Positions 16,079 to 25,988 are shown, numbered from the stretch's first letter. The stretch: 58,475 nt of DNA from CBDFHV01 sp965247705 (GCA_965247705.1 CBDFHV010000046.1:1-58475); one strand, 5' to 3'. Program-made: numbers and translations. The notes: generated by a model from the sequence alone, not told the origin.

Positions 16079-18006
16079 CTCTCAGCCCGCACCGGAGTCT
16101 GTGCCGGTTCCTCGCGGCCGAGGGCGGCGAGGACGGTCCCCACGATGTGAGACGCTTGAAGACCCGCGGTCTCGTACATGGCGGCGGGCGAGGCCTGGTC
16201 GATGAATATGTCGGGCAGGACCATGGGCCGCACTTTCACCCCATTCTCCAGCAGCCCGTCGTGGGCCAGGAAGTGAAGCACATGGCTGCCGAAGCCGCCA
16301 ATCGACCCCTCCTCGACCGTGATCAGCACTTCGTGCTCGTTGGCAAGACGTCGCACCAAGTCCGTATCCAGCGGCTTGGCGAAGCGCGCGTCCGCCACCG
16401 TCGTCGACAGGCCCATGGTCGCCAGTTCGTCGGCCGCCTCGAGGGCCTGCCGCAGGCGGGTGCCATAGGACAGGATGGCCACCGCCGTGCCTTCGCGGAC
16501 GATACGGCCCTTGCCGATCTCCAGGGGCTCGCCCCGTTCGGGCATGTCGACGCCCTCGCCCTCGCCCCGCGCATAGCGAACGGCCGACGGACGGTCGTCG
16601 ATACGGGCCGCGGTGGCGATCATGTGCACCAGTTCCGCCTCGTCCGCCGCGGCCATGAGCACGAAGCCCGGCAGACATCCCAGATAGGCGACATCGAAGG
16701 AGCCGGCGTGGGTTGCCCCGTCGGCGCCCACCAGACCGGCCCGGTCGATGGCGAAACGCACCGGCAGGCGCTGGATGGCGACGTCATGGACAATCTGGTC
16801 GTAGGCCCGTTGCAGGAAGGTGGAATAGATGGTGGCGAAGGGCCGGAACCCCTCGGTGGCCAGGCCGGCGGCGAAGGTGACGCCATGCTGCTCGGCGATA
16901 CCGACGTCGAAGCAGCGCTCCGGAAAGCGTTCGGCGAACAGGTCGAGGCCGGTGCCATCGGGCATGGCGGCGGTGATGGCGACGATATGATCGTCCCGCT
17001 CGGCCTCCTTGATCAGGCTGCGGGCGAACACGGACGTGTAGGACGGCGCGTTCGACTTGGACTTGTGCTGCTTGCCGGTGATGACGTCGAACTTGCCGAC
17101 GCCATGGTACTTGTCGCTCGATTTCTCCGCCGGCGCGTAGCCCTTGCCCTTCTGGGTGACGACGTGGAGCAGAATGGGCCCCTGCTCGGAATCGTCGCGA
17201 ATGTTCTTCAACACCGGAAGCAGATGGTCGAGATTGTGTCCGTCAATGGGCCCCACGTAGAAGAACCCCAGTTCCTCGAACAGGGTGCCGCCGGTCACCA
17301 GGCCGCGGCCGTATTCCTCGACCTTGATGGCGGCTTCTTCCAGGCGGCGGGGAAATTTCTTGGCTACTTCCCGGGCCAGATGCCGCACGGAGCGGTAGGG
17401 CCGCGAGGAAATAAGCCGCGACAGATAGGCACTCAGCGCGCCCACCGGCGGCGCGATGGACATGTCGTTGTCGTTGAGGATGACGAGCAGCCGACTGTCC
17501 ATGGAACCGGCGTTGTTCATCGCCTCGTAGGCCATCCCGGCGGTCATGGCGCCGTCGCCGATCACCGAGATGACATGGTTGTCACGCTTCTCCAGATCCC
17601 GCGCAACGGCCATCCCGAGGCCGGAGGAGATGGACGTGGAGCTGTGGGCGGCGCCGAACGGGTCGTACTCGCTCTCCGCCCGCTTTGTGAAACCGGACAG
17701 CCCGTCGCCCTGGCGCAGGGTCAGCATCCGATCCCGGCGTCCGGTGATGATCTTGTGGGGATAGCACTGGTGACCGACGTCCCAAACCAGCCGATCCCGG
17801 GGCGTGTCGAACGCGTGGTGGAGCGCGACCGTCAGCTCGACAACACCCAAACTCGCTCCCAGGTGGCCCCCGGTAATGGAGACGACGCGGATGGTGTCCT
17901 GACGAAGTTCGTCGACCAACTGGCGAAGCTGTTCGGGTGAAAAGCCTCGCAGGTCCTCCGGACAGTGCACCTGATCCAGCAAGGGAGAGGTGGATATTTC
18001 GGCCAA
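16075..18006 (-). CDS. dxs: 1-deoxy-D-xylulose-5-phosphate synthase
   Basis: A 643-residue thiamine-diphosphate enzyme that condenses pyruvate and glyceraldehyde 3-phosphate at the entry to the MEP isoprenoid pathway. The TPP-binding segment is SVIGDGAMTAGMAYEAMNNAG. Transketolase-like domain 2 carries HDVAIQRLPVRFAIDRAGLVGADGATHAG. The start is taken as the TTG at 18006 because GGAGG lies 9 bases before it and the protein then begins right at the family N-terminus (LAEISTSPLLDQV). A 38-codon upstream extension to an ATG at 18120 would overlap ispA. It lies in the operon xseB-ispA-dxs. Confidence 0.95.
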   Translation of the reverse strand: MAEISTSPLLDQVHCPEDLRGFSPEQLRQLVDELRQDTIRVVSITGGHLGASLGVVELTVALHHAFDTPRDRLVWDVGHQCYPHKIITGRRDRMLTLRQGDGLSGFTKRAESEYDPFGAAHSSTSISSGLGMAVARDLEKRDNHVISVIGDGAMTAGMAYEAMNNAGSMDSRLLVILNDNDMSIAPPVGALSAYLSRLISSRPYRSVRHLAREVAKKFPRRLEEAAIKVEEYGRGLVTGGTLFEELGFFYVGPIDGHNLDHLLPVLKNIRDDSEQGPILLHVVTQKGKGYAPAEKSSDKYHGVGKFDVITGKQHKSKSNAPSYTSVFARSLIKEAERDDHIVAITAAMPDGTGLDLFAERFPERCFDVGIAEQHGVTFAAGLATEGFRPFATIYSTFLQRAYDQIVHDVAIQRLPVRFAIDRAGLVGADGATHAGSFDVAYLGCLPGFVLMAAADEAELVHMIATAARIDDRPSAVRYARGEGEGVDMPERGEPLEIGKGRIVREGTAVAILSYGTRLRQALEAADELATMGLSTTVADARFAKPLDTDLVRRLANEHEVLITVEEGSIGGFGSHVLHFLAHDGLLENGVKVRPMVLPDIFIDQASPAAMYETAGLQASHIVGTVLAALGREEPAQTPVRAES

Positions 18007-18097
18007 GGTCCCGTTCCTCCGGTTCACATTTGGCGCGACGGCCCCACGGGCCGCCATGGAGATAGCGTGGAGTCGGCGTGCCAACGAAAATAGAGCT

Positions 18098-18985
18098 TCA
18101 GGCGCGCCTTTCCACAACAAATTCAGTAATCTGGCGTAAGGGGTCGGCCCTATGGTCGAACGGGTCCAGATGGTTCACCGCCTGTTCGGCAATCATACGC
18201 GCCTGGGTGCGGGCCCGTTCGACCCCCATCAAGGAGACGAAGGTTGCCTTCCCGGCCTCGCCGTCCTTACGCGCCTTCTTGCCCATTTCCCGCTCGTCCC
18301 CTTCCGCGTCAAGCAGATCATCGGCGATCTGGAACGCCAAGCCCAGGTCGTGGGCGAAGTTATGCAGCGCATGGCGTGCCTCGTCCGGCGCCTTGGCGAG
18401 AATGGCGCCGGATTCGCAGGCAAAGCCGATCATCATGCCCGTCTTCAGGCGCTGCAGGCGCGCCACCTCGGGCATGTCCAGGTCGTGATGTCCGGCCACC
18501 AGGTCCAGCATCTGCCCGCCGACCATCCCATGGGCACCGACCGCCCGGGCCAGTTCCAGAACCAGCAAGGCACGCACTCTGGCATCCGTATGGGTCGGCT
18601 CGTCGGCCAGCACCTCGAAAGCCATGGTCAAAAGCGCATCCCCGGCCAGGATCGCCGCCGCCTCGCCGAATTTCACGTGGCAGGTAGGCATGCCGCGGCG
18701 AAGTTCGTCGTCGTCCATGGCGGGCAAATCGTCGTGAACCAGGGAATAACAGTGCACCATCTCGACGGCGGCGCCCACCCGCAGGGCGCGGTCTTCGGCC
18801 ACGCCAAACAGTTGTGCGGCACTGATCACCAGGAACGGCCGCAGCCGTTTGCCCCCACCGAGGGTCGCGTAGCGCATGGCGTCGACCAGTTGGCGTTCCG
18901 GGGCCGTCTGCTCGGGCATCAGGCCGTTGAGCACTTTGGTCACCGACCGTGCCGATTCACTTAGCGCCCTTTCGATCTCTCCCAC
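18098..18985 (-). CDS. ispA: Farnesyl diphosphate synthase family polyprenyl synthetase
   Basis: A 295-residue short-chain prenyltransferase that builds geranyl/farnesyl diphosphate from IPP and DMAPP. The first Asp-rich motif is HDDLPAMDDD and the second is DDLLD, with GGGKRLRPFL near the start. The GTG at 18985, ten bases after the xseB stop, places the GGKRLRPF block at the same distance from the start as in E. coli IspA. An in-frame ATG at 19042 would overlap xseB by 47 bases. Dxs directly downstream supplies the same pathway. Confidence 0.93.
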   Translation of the reverse strand: MGEIERALSESARSVTKVLNGLMPEQTAPERQLVDAMRYATLGGGKRLRPFLVISAAQLFGVAEDRALRVGAAVEMVHCYSLVHDDLPAMDDDELRRGMPTCHVKFGEAAAILAGDALLTMAFEVLADEPTHTDARVRALLVLELARAVGAHGMVGGQMLDLVAGHHDLDMPEVARLQRLKTGMMIGFACESGAILAKAPDEARHALHNFAHDLGLAFQIADDLLDAEGDEREMGKKARKDGEAGKATFVSLMGVERARTQARMIAEQAVNHLDPFDHRADPLRQITEFVVERRA

Positions 18986-18995
18986 GGTCCCGACC

Positions 18996-19247
18996 TCACG
19001 CGCTATCGGCGGGTTCGGATCCGACGGTTCCATCCGGACCAAGCACGATCCGGTCGACCCGCAGTTGGGCCGTCTTCAGCTTGGACTCACAGTGACGTTT
19101 CAGGGCCGCCCCGCGCTCGTAGGAGGATATGGCCTCGTCCAGCTTGACCCGGCCTTCTTCCAGGCGGCGAACGATCTCTTCCAGCTGTTCGAGGGCATCC
19201 TCGAAGCTCAACTTGGCCACGTCCTTCGGGACCCCCTGGTCGCCCAT
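18996..19247 (-). CDS. xseB: Exodeoxyribonuclease VII small subunit
   Basis: An 83-residue protein with the XseB core LSFEDALEQLEEIVRRLEEGRVKLDEAISSYERGAALKRHCESKL, two long antiparallel helices that bind XseA. Exonuclease VII degrades single-stranded DNA from both ends in repair. AAGGAGG directly precedes the ATG at 19247, so the longer upstream frame is rejected. The xseB-ispA-dxs order is the standard proteobacterial arrangement. Confidence 0.93.
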   Translation of the reverse strand: MGDQGVPKDVAKLSFEDALEQLEEIVRRLEEGRVKLDEAISSYERGAALKRHCESKLKTAQLRVDRIVLGPDGTVGSEPADSA

Positions 19248-19330
19248 GCCCCTCCTTGGCGTACCCGTGCCCTCAATCGGGTGCGGGAGCATAAGACCCG
19301 CCGCGAGTCGGGGCAACCCGAAAGCCCGGC

Positions 19331-20257
19331 TCAGGTTCCCATGAGCGCTGTCACGTGCACCTGGACGCTTTCCGCCAGCGCTTCCAGGTCGTAGCCGCCT
19401 TCGAGGGATGACACGATTCGACCGGCGCACATGCGATCAGCGGCATCCGAAAGCGCCGTGGTGACCCAGCGGAAGTCGTCCGTGGTCAGGCGCAGATAAG
19501 CCAGCGGATCGCGGGCATGGGCGTCAAATCCCGCCGACAAGATCAAAAGGTCGGGGGAAAAGGCATCGAGGGCCGGAATGATTCGCCGTTCCCAGGCGGC
19601 GCGAAAGGCATCCGAGCCGGCCCCGGGGGGAAGTTCCACGTTGAAGATGTTCCCCTGGCCGGTCTCCGATTCGGCCCCGGTGCCCGGATAGGCGGGGGAC
19701 TGATGGCTGGAGGCATAGAAGAGCGTCGGGTCCGGTGCGAAATCGTCCTGGGTGCCATTGCCATGATGGACGTCAAAATCGACCACGGCGACGCGCTCGA
19801 CGCCGCTTCGCGTTCGGGCGTGCCGGGCCGCGATGGCGACGTTGTTGAACAGGCAGAAGCCCATGGCCCGGTCGGCGGTAGCGTGGTGGCCCGGCGGCCG
19901 TACGGCGCAGAAAGCGTTGCGGGCTTCGCCGTCCAACACGGCCTCGACCGCCGCTACGGCCGCGCCGGCGGCGCGCAACGCCGCCTCGGCCGAGGCAGAC
20001 GACATGGCGGTGTCCGGGTCCAAATGCACATGTCCCGAAGCGGGCACGCTTCCCAACACCAGATCCACGTATCTGGCGGCGTGCACCCGCTCGATCTGGG
20101 CGCGGGTGGCCGGCTGTGCTTCGACGCGGTGTAGAAGCGCGAAGGACTCGTCTTCCAGCGCACTCTGGACGGCCCTCAGGCGGTCCGGCCGTTCGGGATG
20201 GTGCGGTCCGGCATCGTGCTCGACACAGACGGGATGGGAATAGAGGAAGGTGGTCAT
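19331..20257 (-). CDS. Histone deacetylase family protein (class II HDAC-like amidohydrolase)
   Basis: A 308-residue zinc hydrolase of the arginase/deacetylase fold. Active-site motifs are complete: DAGPHHPERPDRL at the N-terminus, CAVRPPGHHATADRAMGFCLFNNVAIAA, VVDFDVHHGNGTQDDF (zinc Asp and His), ILSAGFDAHARDPL (second zinc Asp) and SSLEGGYDLEAL. In bacteria such proteins deacetylate acetylpolyamines, acetyl-lysine or related amides; the substrate here is not evident. It is the first gene of the HDAC-xseB-ispA-dxs run, 83 bases before xseB. Confidence 0.92.
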   Translation of the reverse strand: MTTFLYSHPVCVEHDAGPHHPERPDRLRAVQSALEDESFALLHRVEAQPATRAQIERVHAARYVDLVLGSVPASGHVHLDPDTAMSSASAEAALRAAGAAVAAVEAVLDGEARNAFCAVRPPGHHATADRAMGFCLFNNVAIAARHARTRSGVERVAVVDFDVHHGNGTQDDFAPDPTLFYASSHQSPAYPGTGAESETGQGNIFNVELPPGAGSDAFRAAWERRIIPALDAFSPDLLILSAGFDAHARDPLAYLRLTTDDFRWVTTALSDAADRMCAGRIVSSLEGGYDLEALAESVQVHVTALMGT

Positions 20258-20494
20258 TGGGCCTCGGCGTCAGGAGGTTGAGGCCGGATTGTGGCCCAGC
20301 AGGCCCGCGCGGCCAATGGCAAAGCGGAATCCCGGCGCGCCTTCGGTTGAAGCGGGGCCGCGAAATCCATAGATTGACCCTGCGGCTTCCATCGGCCCGA
20401 CGCCTTACCCCGCCGGGATACAACCAGCCCTTTCGGGATGAAGCGGAACCCGCCACCGGTGCGTCCGGCGGTCGCCCAAGTCAGGAACAACACC

Positions 20495-21658
20495 ATGGAC
20501 CGCCTCCCACGCCCCTCGCCATTCCGTCGCGGGACCGCCCTTGGTATCGCCGGGCTTGCCGTGGCGATGGCCGCGTTGACGGAACCGGCCCTTGCCCAGG
20601 GGCAGGGGGCGGCGCCCGTGGCGGTGGATGCGGTGGTCGAGCAATCCCTGACCCAGACGGTCCCGGTCATCGGCCGGCTCGTCGCCCACCGCGCCGGCGT
20701 GGTCGCGGCACGAACCAACGGCGCCGTGGACGAGGTGCTGGTGGCGGTCGGCAATCGGGTCGGCAAAGGCCAAGTCCTGGCCACCCTGGTGATGAACCGG
20801 CTGCAGGCGGAGGTGCGCCTGCGCCGCGCGGAGATCCAGGAGGCGGAAGCAGCGCTGAATACCGCCAAGACGCGACGCGCCCTGGTCGAGCAGGAATTGG
20901 CCCGCCTGGAAGGTCTTCGCAAGTCAGCCGCCTTCAGCCAGGCGCGCCGCGACGACAAGCGCCAGGAGCTGGCCAGCGCCGAAAGCGAGATCGCCGAAAA
21001 GGAGGCGGATCTGAGTCGTGCCCGGGCCTACCAGGACATGGCGCGCATCGACCTCGCCAACGCCACCATCCGCGCTCCCTTTCCGGGGGTGGTGTCGATC
21101 CGCCACACGGAGTCCGGGGCGTTTCTCGGCATCGGCAGCCCGGTGGTGACGTTGATCGACGATTCGAGCCTGGAAATCGAGGCCGACGTCCCGTCGGAAC
21201 GCATCACCGGCCTCGATCCGGGAACCCGGATTCGAGTGGACCTGGGCCGGGGCGCCGAAGTGGACGCCGTGGTGCGGGCGGTGGTGCCGGAGGAAAACCC
21301 CCTGACCCGGACCCGAAGGGTCCGCTTCACGCCCAATCTTGACGGCGCGGCCCAAAATCTGGCGGTCAACCAGAGCCTGACCCTCCATGTTCCGACCGCC
21401 GCCCGAGACCGGGTCGTTACGGTCCACAAGGACGCGGTGCTCAATCGGCGCGGCCAGTCGATGGTGTTCGTGGTCGAAGACGGCGTTGCCCAACCCCGGC
21501 CGGTAAAACTCGGCGAGGCGGTGGGCAACCGGTTCGAGGTGATCGCGGGACTGCCGCCAGGAACCCTGGTGGTGGTGCGGGGGAACGAACGTCTGCGCCC
21601 CGGGCAGAAGGTGCGTTACGACAACGCCGCCGCCCCCGCCGGAGGCGCGGGCGGATGA
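20495..21658 (+). CDS. RND efflux system periplasmic adaptor (membrane fusion protein)
   Basis: A 387-residue HlyD/AcrA-type adaptor. It has a Sec signal peptide (RRGTALGIAGLAVAMAALTEPALAQG), a lipoyl half (VPVIGRLVAHRAGVVAARTNGAVDEVLVAVGNRVGKGQVLATL), a coiled-coil hairpin (about residues 95-160), then DLANATIRAPFPGVVSIRHTESGAFLGIGSPV and beta-barrel domains. The ATG at 20495 is chosen over 20438 because AGGAAC precedes it and the signal peptide begins there. It overlaps the pump gene by four bases (ATGA). No TolC-type outer-membrane gene lies nearby. Confidence 0.92.
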   Translation: MDRLPRPSPFRRGTALGIAGLAVAMAALTEPALAQGQGAAPVAVDAVVEQSLTQTVPVIGRLVAHRAGVVAARTNGAVDEVLVAVGNRVGKGQVLATLVMNRLQAEVRLRRAEIQEAEAALNTAKTRRALVEQELARLEGLRKSAAFSQARRDDKRQELASAESEIAEKEADLSRARAYQDMARIDLANATIRAPFPGVVSIRHTESGAFLGIGSPVVTLIDDSSLEIEADVPSERITGLDPGTRIRVDLGRGAEVDAVVRAVVPEENPLTRTRRVRFTPNLDGAAQNLAVNQSLTLHVPTAARDRVVTVHKDAVLNRRGQSMVFVVEDGVAQPRPVKLGEAVGNRFEVIAGLPPGTLVVVRGNERLRPGQKVRYDNAAAPAGGAGG

Positions 21659-24600
21659 ACATCATCGGCCTGGCCATCGAACGGCCCATCGCCGTTGTCG
21701 CGGCGGTGATGATGGTGGTCATGTTCGGCGTCGTTGGATTGACGGTCATTCCCATCCAACTGATCCCCGACGTGCGCAAGCCGGTGATCACCATCCGCAC
21801 CAACTGGCCCGGCGCCGCGCCCGCCGAGGTGGAACGGGAGATCGTCAACCGACAAGAAGAGGTCCTGCGCGGCCTGGAGGGTGTGGAACAGGTTACCAGC
21901 CGCGCCCAGGACGGCAGCGCCGAGGTCAGCCTCGACTTCGCCATCGACCAGGACATGGACAAGGCGTTGCTGCTGGTGTCCAACCGGCTGGACCGGGTGA
22001 CCGGCTACCCCGACGAGGCTGACGAACCGACCCTGGACACGGCTGGCGCCGACGACAACCCCATTGCCTGGTTCGTGCTGACCCGCACCGAGAACAACGA
22101 CCGCGCCATCCACACCTACGGCGACTTCGCCCAGGACGTGATCCGCGATCGCCTGGAACGGGTGCCGGGCGTCTCCCGGGTGAACGTCTACGGCGGCAGC
22201 GAACGGGAGTTGGTGGTTACGGTCGATCCACCCAAAATGGCCCGGTACGGCTTGACGGTGTCCGCCGTGCGAGACGCCCTGCGGGCCGCCAATGCCTCGG
22301 TTTCCGCCGGCGACGTCCAAGAAGGCAAGCGCCGCTACGTGGTCCGCACCGAGGGCGAGTTCACCTCGCCCCAACAGGTGCGCGCCGTTCTCCTGCGCAG
22401 TCTCGAGGACCCGGTGACCGGCGGGGTCGCCCGGGTGACCGTGGGCAACATCGCCACCGTGGCCTTCGGATACAAGGAGCCGGTGGCCCGCATCCGCTAT
22501 TTGGGTCAGCCGGGCATGGCCCTCAACACGGTGCGCGAGACGGGCGCCAACGTCATCGAGACCATGGAGGCCATACGCGGGGCGGTGGCGGAACTGAACG
22601 AAAGCGTTCTCCCGCGGGAGAACCTGAACCTGACCCAGGTCTACGACGAGACCGTCTACATCGATTCATCGCTCCGTCTGGTGCAGCAGAACATCTACGT
22701 CGGTGGCACCCTGGCCGCCCTGATGCTGCTCTTGTTCCTGCGTTCCTGGCGGGCGACGCTGATCGTATCCCTGGCCATCCCGGTATCGGTGATCGGCTCC
22801 TTCGTCGCCATGGCCGCCATGGGACGCTCGATCAACGTGGTGTCCCTGGCCGGTATCGCCTTCGCGGTGGGCATGGTGGTCGACGCCGCCATCGTGGTGT
22901 TGGAGAACATCTACCGCTTGCGCCAGCAGGGCGTACCGCGCCGGCGCGCGGCCCTGGAAGGGGCACAGCAGGTTTGGGGCGCGGTCCTGGTCTCGGCCTT
23001 GACGACGGTGCTGGTGTTCTCCCCCATCCTGGTCATGAACCTGGAGGTGGGACAGCTCTTCCGCGATATCGCGGTCGCCCTCTCCGTTGCCGTGCTGCTT
23101 TCCCTCATCGTGGCGGCGACCCTGATTCCCGCCCTGTCCAACGCGTTGTTGAAAGAAGTGCCCAAGGGCACGGCCGCGTTCCGATTGCCCGTGGTGGATT
23201 CCCTGGCCCGTGGATTCGCGCGCCTGGTGATCGGATTTGCCCAGGTCACCGCCCGCCACCGGGGTCTGGCGGTGGCCGTGGTGGTGTTGATCTGCGGCTC
23301 GACCAGCCTTGCGGCATGGGTCTTTCTGCCCAAGCTGGAGTACCTGCCGGAAGGCAACCAAAACCTGGTGTTCGGGATCGCCTTGCCGCCGCCGGGCTAC
23401 AACCTGGCGACCACGGCAGCCATCGCCGAGAGCGTCGAGAACGACGTGCGCCGCTTGTGGGTGTCCGAAACCGGGCCTGAGTCGGCAGCCGGCGAGCCAC
23501 CGAAGATGAGCAACTTCTTCTTCGTCGCCTTTCGGGGCCAGACCTTCATGGGCGCCAGCAGCGCCGAGCCCCAGCGGGCGGCGGAACTGATCCCGGTGCT
23601 GCAACGCCAGATCTTCCGCGAACCGGGCACCTTCGGCGCGGTGACACAGCCGTCGCTGTTCGGCCGCGGCCTCAATAGCGGACGGACGATCAACCTGGAT
23701 GTCTCGGGGCCGGACCTGGAGAGCGTGCTCGAAACGGCCCTCTCCGCCACCGGGCTGTTGGCCCAGCACCTGCCGAGGGCCAAAGGCCACCAGTTGCGGC
23801 CCATTCCCGGCCTGGAACTGGGGGCGCCCGAGGTACGCGTCATACCGGACCCCGTCCGCCTGGCCGACAACGGTCTGACGGCCCGCCAACTGGGCGACAC
23901 GGTGGATGCCTTCAATGATGGTCTGCGGGTGGCCGAGATCACCGTCGACGGCAAGCGCATGGACCTCACCCTGAAGGGCCTCGCGCAGCAGATCGGCGAG
24001 ACCCAGGGGATCAACAACCTGCCAGTTGTAACCAGCCACGGCATGATCGTCCCAACTAGTTCCCTGGCCGACGTGATCGTCACCTCGGGCCCGACGGAGA
24101 TCCGCCATCTGGAGCGGGTGCGCACCGTCACATTGCAGGTTCGCCCGTCTCCTGAACTGCCCCTGGAAGCGGCCATGGAGGTCATCGAGGCGGACGTGAT
24201 GGCGCCGTTGCGGGCCGGCGGGCTGCCGCTGGGAGTCAAGCTCGGCCTGTCCGGCACCGCGGACGAATTGACCCGGACCTGGAACCACATGGTGGTGGAC
24301 CTGGCCTTGGCGGTGGCCATCGTCTACCTGGTCATGGCGGTGCTGTTCGAAAGCTTCATCTATCCGCTGATCATCATCCTGTCCGTACCCCTGGCGGCGG
24401 CGGGCGGAGTGGCGGGCCTGTCGATCCTCAACCTGTTCGTCAACCAGCCCTTGGACATGCTGACTCTGCTCGGTTTCGTCATTCTGATCGGCATCGTGGT
24501 CAACAACGCCATCCTGCTGGTGCATCAGACGCTCCACCACATGCGGCGCGACGGCATGGAGGCGCGCGAGGCAATCACGGCGGCGGTCCGCAACCGGGTG

Positions 24601-24837
24601 CGGCCGATCTTCATGTCGACCCTGACCAGCGTGTTCGGGATGCTGCCCCTGGTGCTGTTTCCAGGCGCCGGTTCGGAGCTTTATCGCGGCCTGGGTTCGG
24701 TGGTCGTCGGCGGATTGTCCCTGTCGGCGCTGTTGACGCTGGGGATTATTCCGCCACTGCTCAGCCTGGTCGCCCGTGTGGCCGAGCGCGGCCAGGGACA
24801 AGGCGCCGAAGCTCCCGCCAGCCAGCCCGCCGAATAG
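21655..24837 (+). CDS. RND family efflux transporter permease (AcrB/MexB-like)
   Basis: A 1060-residue inner-membrane proton-driven pump with the RND layout: TM1 at the N-terminus (IERPIAVVAAVMMVVMFGVVGLTVIP), a large periplasmic loop, TM2-6 around residues 340-480 including GIAFAVGMVVDAAIVVLENIYRLR, a second periplasmic loop, and TM8-12 (MLTLLGFVILIGIVVNNAILLVHQTLHHMRRDG). The first periplasmic domain shows QLIPDVRKPVITIRTNWPGAAPAEVEREI. It forms a tripartite pump with the upstream adaptor. The sequence does not show whether the substrates are drugs, lipids or metabolites. Confidence 0.95.
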   Translation: MNIIGLAIERPIAVVAAVMMVVMFGVVGLTVIPIQLIPDVRKPVITIRTNWPGAAPAEVEREIVNRQEEVLRGLEGVEQVTSRAQDGSAEVSLDFAIDQDMDKALLLVSNRLDRVTGYPDEADEPTLDTAGADDNPIAWFVLTRTENNDRAIHTYGDFAQDVIRDRLERVPGVSRVNVYGGSERELVVTVDPPKMARYGLTVSAVRDALRAANASVSAGDVQEGKRRYVVRTEGEFTSPQQVRAVLLRSLEDPVTGGVARVTVGNIATVAFGYKEPVARIRYLGQPGMALNTVRETGANVIETMEAIRGAVAELNESVLPRENLNLTQVYDETVYIDSSLRLVQQNIYVGGTLAALMLLLFLRSWRATLIVSLAIPVSVIGSFVAMAAMGRSINVVSLAGIAFAVGMVVDAAIVVLENIYRLRQQGVPRRRAALEGAQQVWGAVLVSALTTVLVFSPILVMNLEVGQLFRDIAVALSVAVLLSLIVAATLIPALSNALLKEVPKGTAAFRLPVVDSLARGFARLVIGFAQVTARHRGLAVAVVVLICGSTSLAAWVFLPKLEYLPEGNQNLVFGIALPPPGYNLATTAAIAESVENDVRRLWVSETGPESAAGEPPKMSNFFFVAFRGQTFMGASSAEPQRAAELIPVLQRQIFREPGTFGAVTQPSLFGRGLNSGRTINLDVSGPDLESVLETALSATGLLAQHLPRAKGHQLRPIPGLELGAPEVRVIPDPVRLADNGLTARQLGDTVDAFNDGLRVAEITVDGKRMDLTLKGLAQQIGETQGINNLPVVTSHGMIVPTSSLADVIVTSGPTEIRHLERVRTVTLQVRPSPELPLEAAMEVIEADVMAPLRAGGLPLGVKLGLSGTADELTRTWNHMVVDLALAVAIVYLVMAVLFESFIYPLIIILSVPLAAAGGVAGLSILNLFVNQPLDMLTLLGFVILIGIVVNNAILLVHQTLHHMRRDGMEAREAITAAVRNRVRPIFMSTLTSVFGMLPLVLFPGAGSELYRGLGSVVVGGLSLSALLTLGIIPPLLSLVARVAERGQGQGAEAPASQPAE

Positions 24838-24848
24838 GGATCGGTTCC

Positions 24849-25988
24849 ATGGAATGCGATCTCCTGATCATCGGCGGCGGCATGGCCGGGGCCTCGGCGG
24901 CCTATGAGATCGCGGCCTCGGGCGCGGCAACCGTCCTGGCCGAGATGGAGGACACGCCCGGCTACCACACCACGGGCCGGTCGGCGGCCCAATACACGGA
25001 AACCTACGGCGTCTTCGTCATCCGGGCGCTGACCAAGGGCAGCCGCCCGTTCTTCGACACCCCGCCGCCGGGTTTCGCCGATCATCCCTTGCTGTCGCCC
25101 CGGGACGTACTGCACGTCGCCCGACCCGATCAAGTGGCAAAGATCGAGGCGTTCTACGAGGAATGCCGTGGCCTTTCCCCAGGTATTCACCTGTTGAGCG
25201 GAGAAGACGCACAGGCCCGCCACAGCGGCCTTCGGCCCGGCTATGCGGCCCGTGCCCTCCTGGAGCCAGAGGCCACGGACATCGACGTACACGCCATCCA
25301 CCAAGGATTTCTACGGGGCTTTCGGGCCCAGGGCGGGAGCGTCTTGACTGGTGCCGAGGTCCGGGGCCTGACCCGCCGGCGGGGCCGCTGGCGGGTCGAC
25401 ACCGCGGCGGGCGAGATCGTCGCCCCCATTGTCGTTAACGCCGCCGGCGCCTGGGCGGATCACATCGCCGCCCTGTCCGGCCTAGCTCCCCTCGGTCTGC
25501 TCCCCAAGCGCCGTACGGTGATCACCTTCGACGGACCGGAAAACGGGTCGATCGAGGACTGGCCGCTGACCATCGGCGCCGACGAGGAGTTCTATTTCAA
25601 ACCGGAATCGGGCCGCATCCTGGCCTCTCCCGGCGACGAGACCCCGTCGCCCCCGTGCGACGCCCAGCCCGACGAGATGGACGTCGCGATCGCCGTCGAC
25701 CGGGTGGAACGGGCCTCGATTCTGACCGTGCGGCACATCCACGGCAAGTGGGCCGGGCTGCGTTCCTTCTTCCCCGACAAGACGCCGGTCGCCGGCTTCG
25801 ATCCGCGGACGGAGGGGTTCTTCTGGCTCGCCGGCCAGGGCGGCTACGGCATCCAGACCGCGCCTGCCCTGGCCCGACTGGCCGCCGCCTTGGTCGCTGG
25901 CGCCGACGTTCCCGAAGACCTGCGCGATTTGGGCGTAGAAGCCGCGGTTCTGGCCCCCCCGAGGTTGATCGACGCCGTGGCCGGTTAG
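24849..25988 (+). CDS. FAD-dependent amino acid dehydrogenase (D-arginine dehydrogenase DauA-like)
   Basis: A 379-residue DAO-family flavoprotein. The N-terminal dinucleotide motif is LIIGGGMAGASAAYEI. The segments GYHTTGRSAAQYTETYG, HPLLSPRDVLHVARP, PLGLLPKRRTVITF, EEFYFKPESGRILASP, KWAGLRSFFPDKTPVAGFD and GFFWLAGQGGYGIQTAPAL line up along their whole length with Pseudomonas DauA, which oxidises D-arginine to its 2-oxo acid and ammonia. As I recall that sequence, His48 and Glu87 of its substrate pocket are here Gln48 and Val, so the substrate is probably a different D-amino acid or amine. It follows the pump gene by 11 bases and may share its transcript. Confidence 0.85.
   Translation: MECDLLIIGGGMAGASAAYEIAASGAATVLAEMEDTPGYHTTGRSAAQYTETYGVFVIRALTKGSRPFFDTPPPGFADHPLLSPRDVLHVARPDQVAKIEAFYEECRGLSPGIHLLSGEDAQARHSGLRPGYAARALLEPEATDIDVHAIHQGFLRGFRAQGGSVLTGAEVRGLTRRRGRWRVDTAAGEIVAPIVVNAAGAWADHIAALSGLAPLGLLPKRRTVITFDGPENGSIEDWPLTIGADEEFYFKPESGRILASPGDETPSPPCDAQPDEMDVAIAVDRVERASILTVRHIHGKWAGLRSFFPDKTPVAGFDPRTEGFFWLAGQGGYGIQTAPALARLAAALVAGADVPEDLRDLGVEAAVLAPPRLIDAVAG

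Noticed and set aside
16147..17940. 597-codon open frame on the plus strand opposite dxs
   Set aside because: Antisense shadow of dxs; no domain is recognisable.
22666..24801. 711-codon open frame on the minus strand opposite the RND pump
   Set aside because: Composition is Gln/His/Arg/Asp-rich, as expected for the antisense of a GC-rich gene. There is no family pattern, and the plus strand is an unmistakable RND permease.
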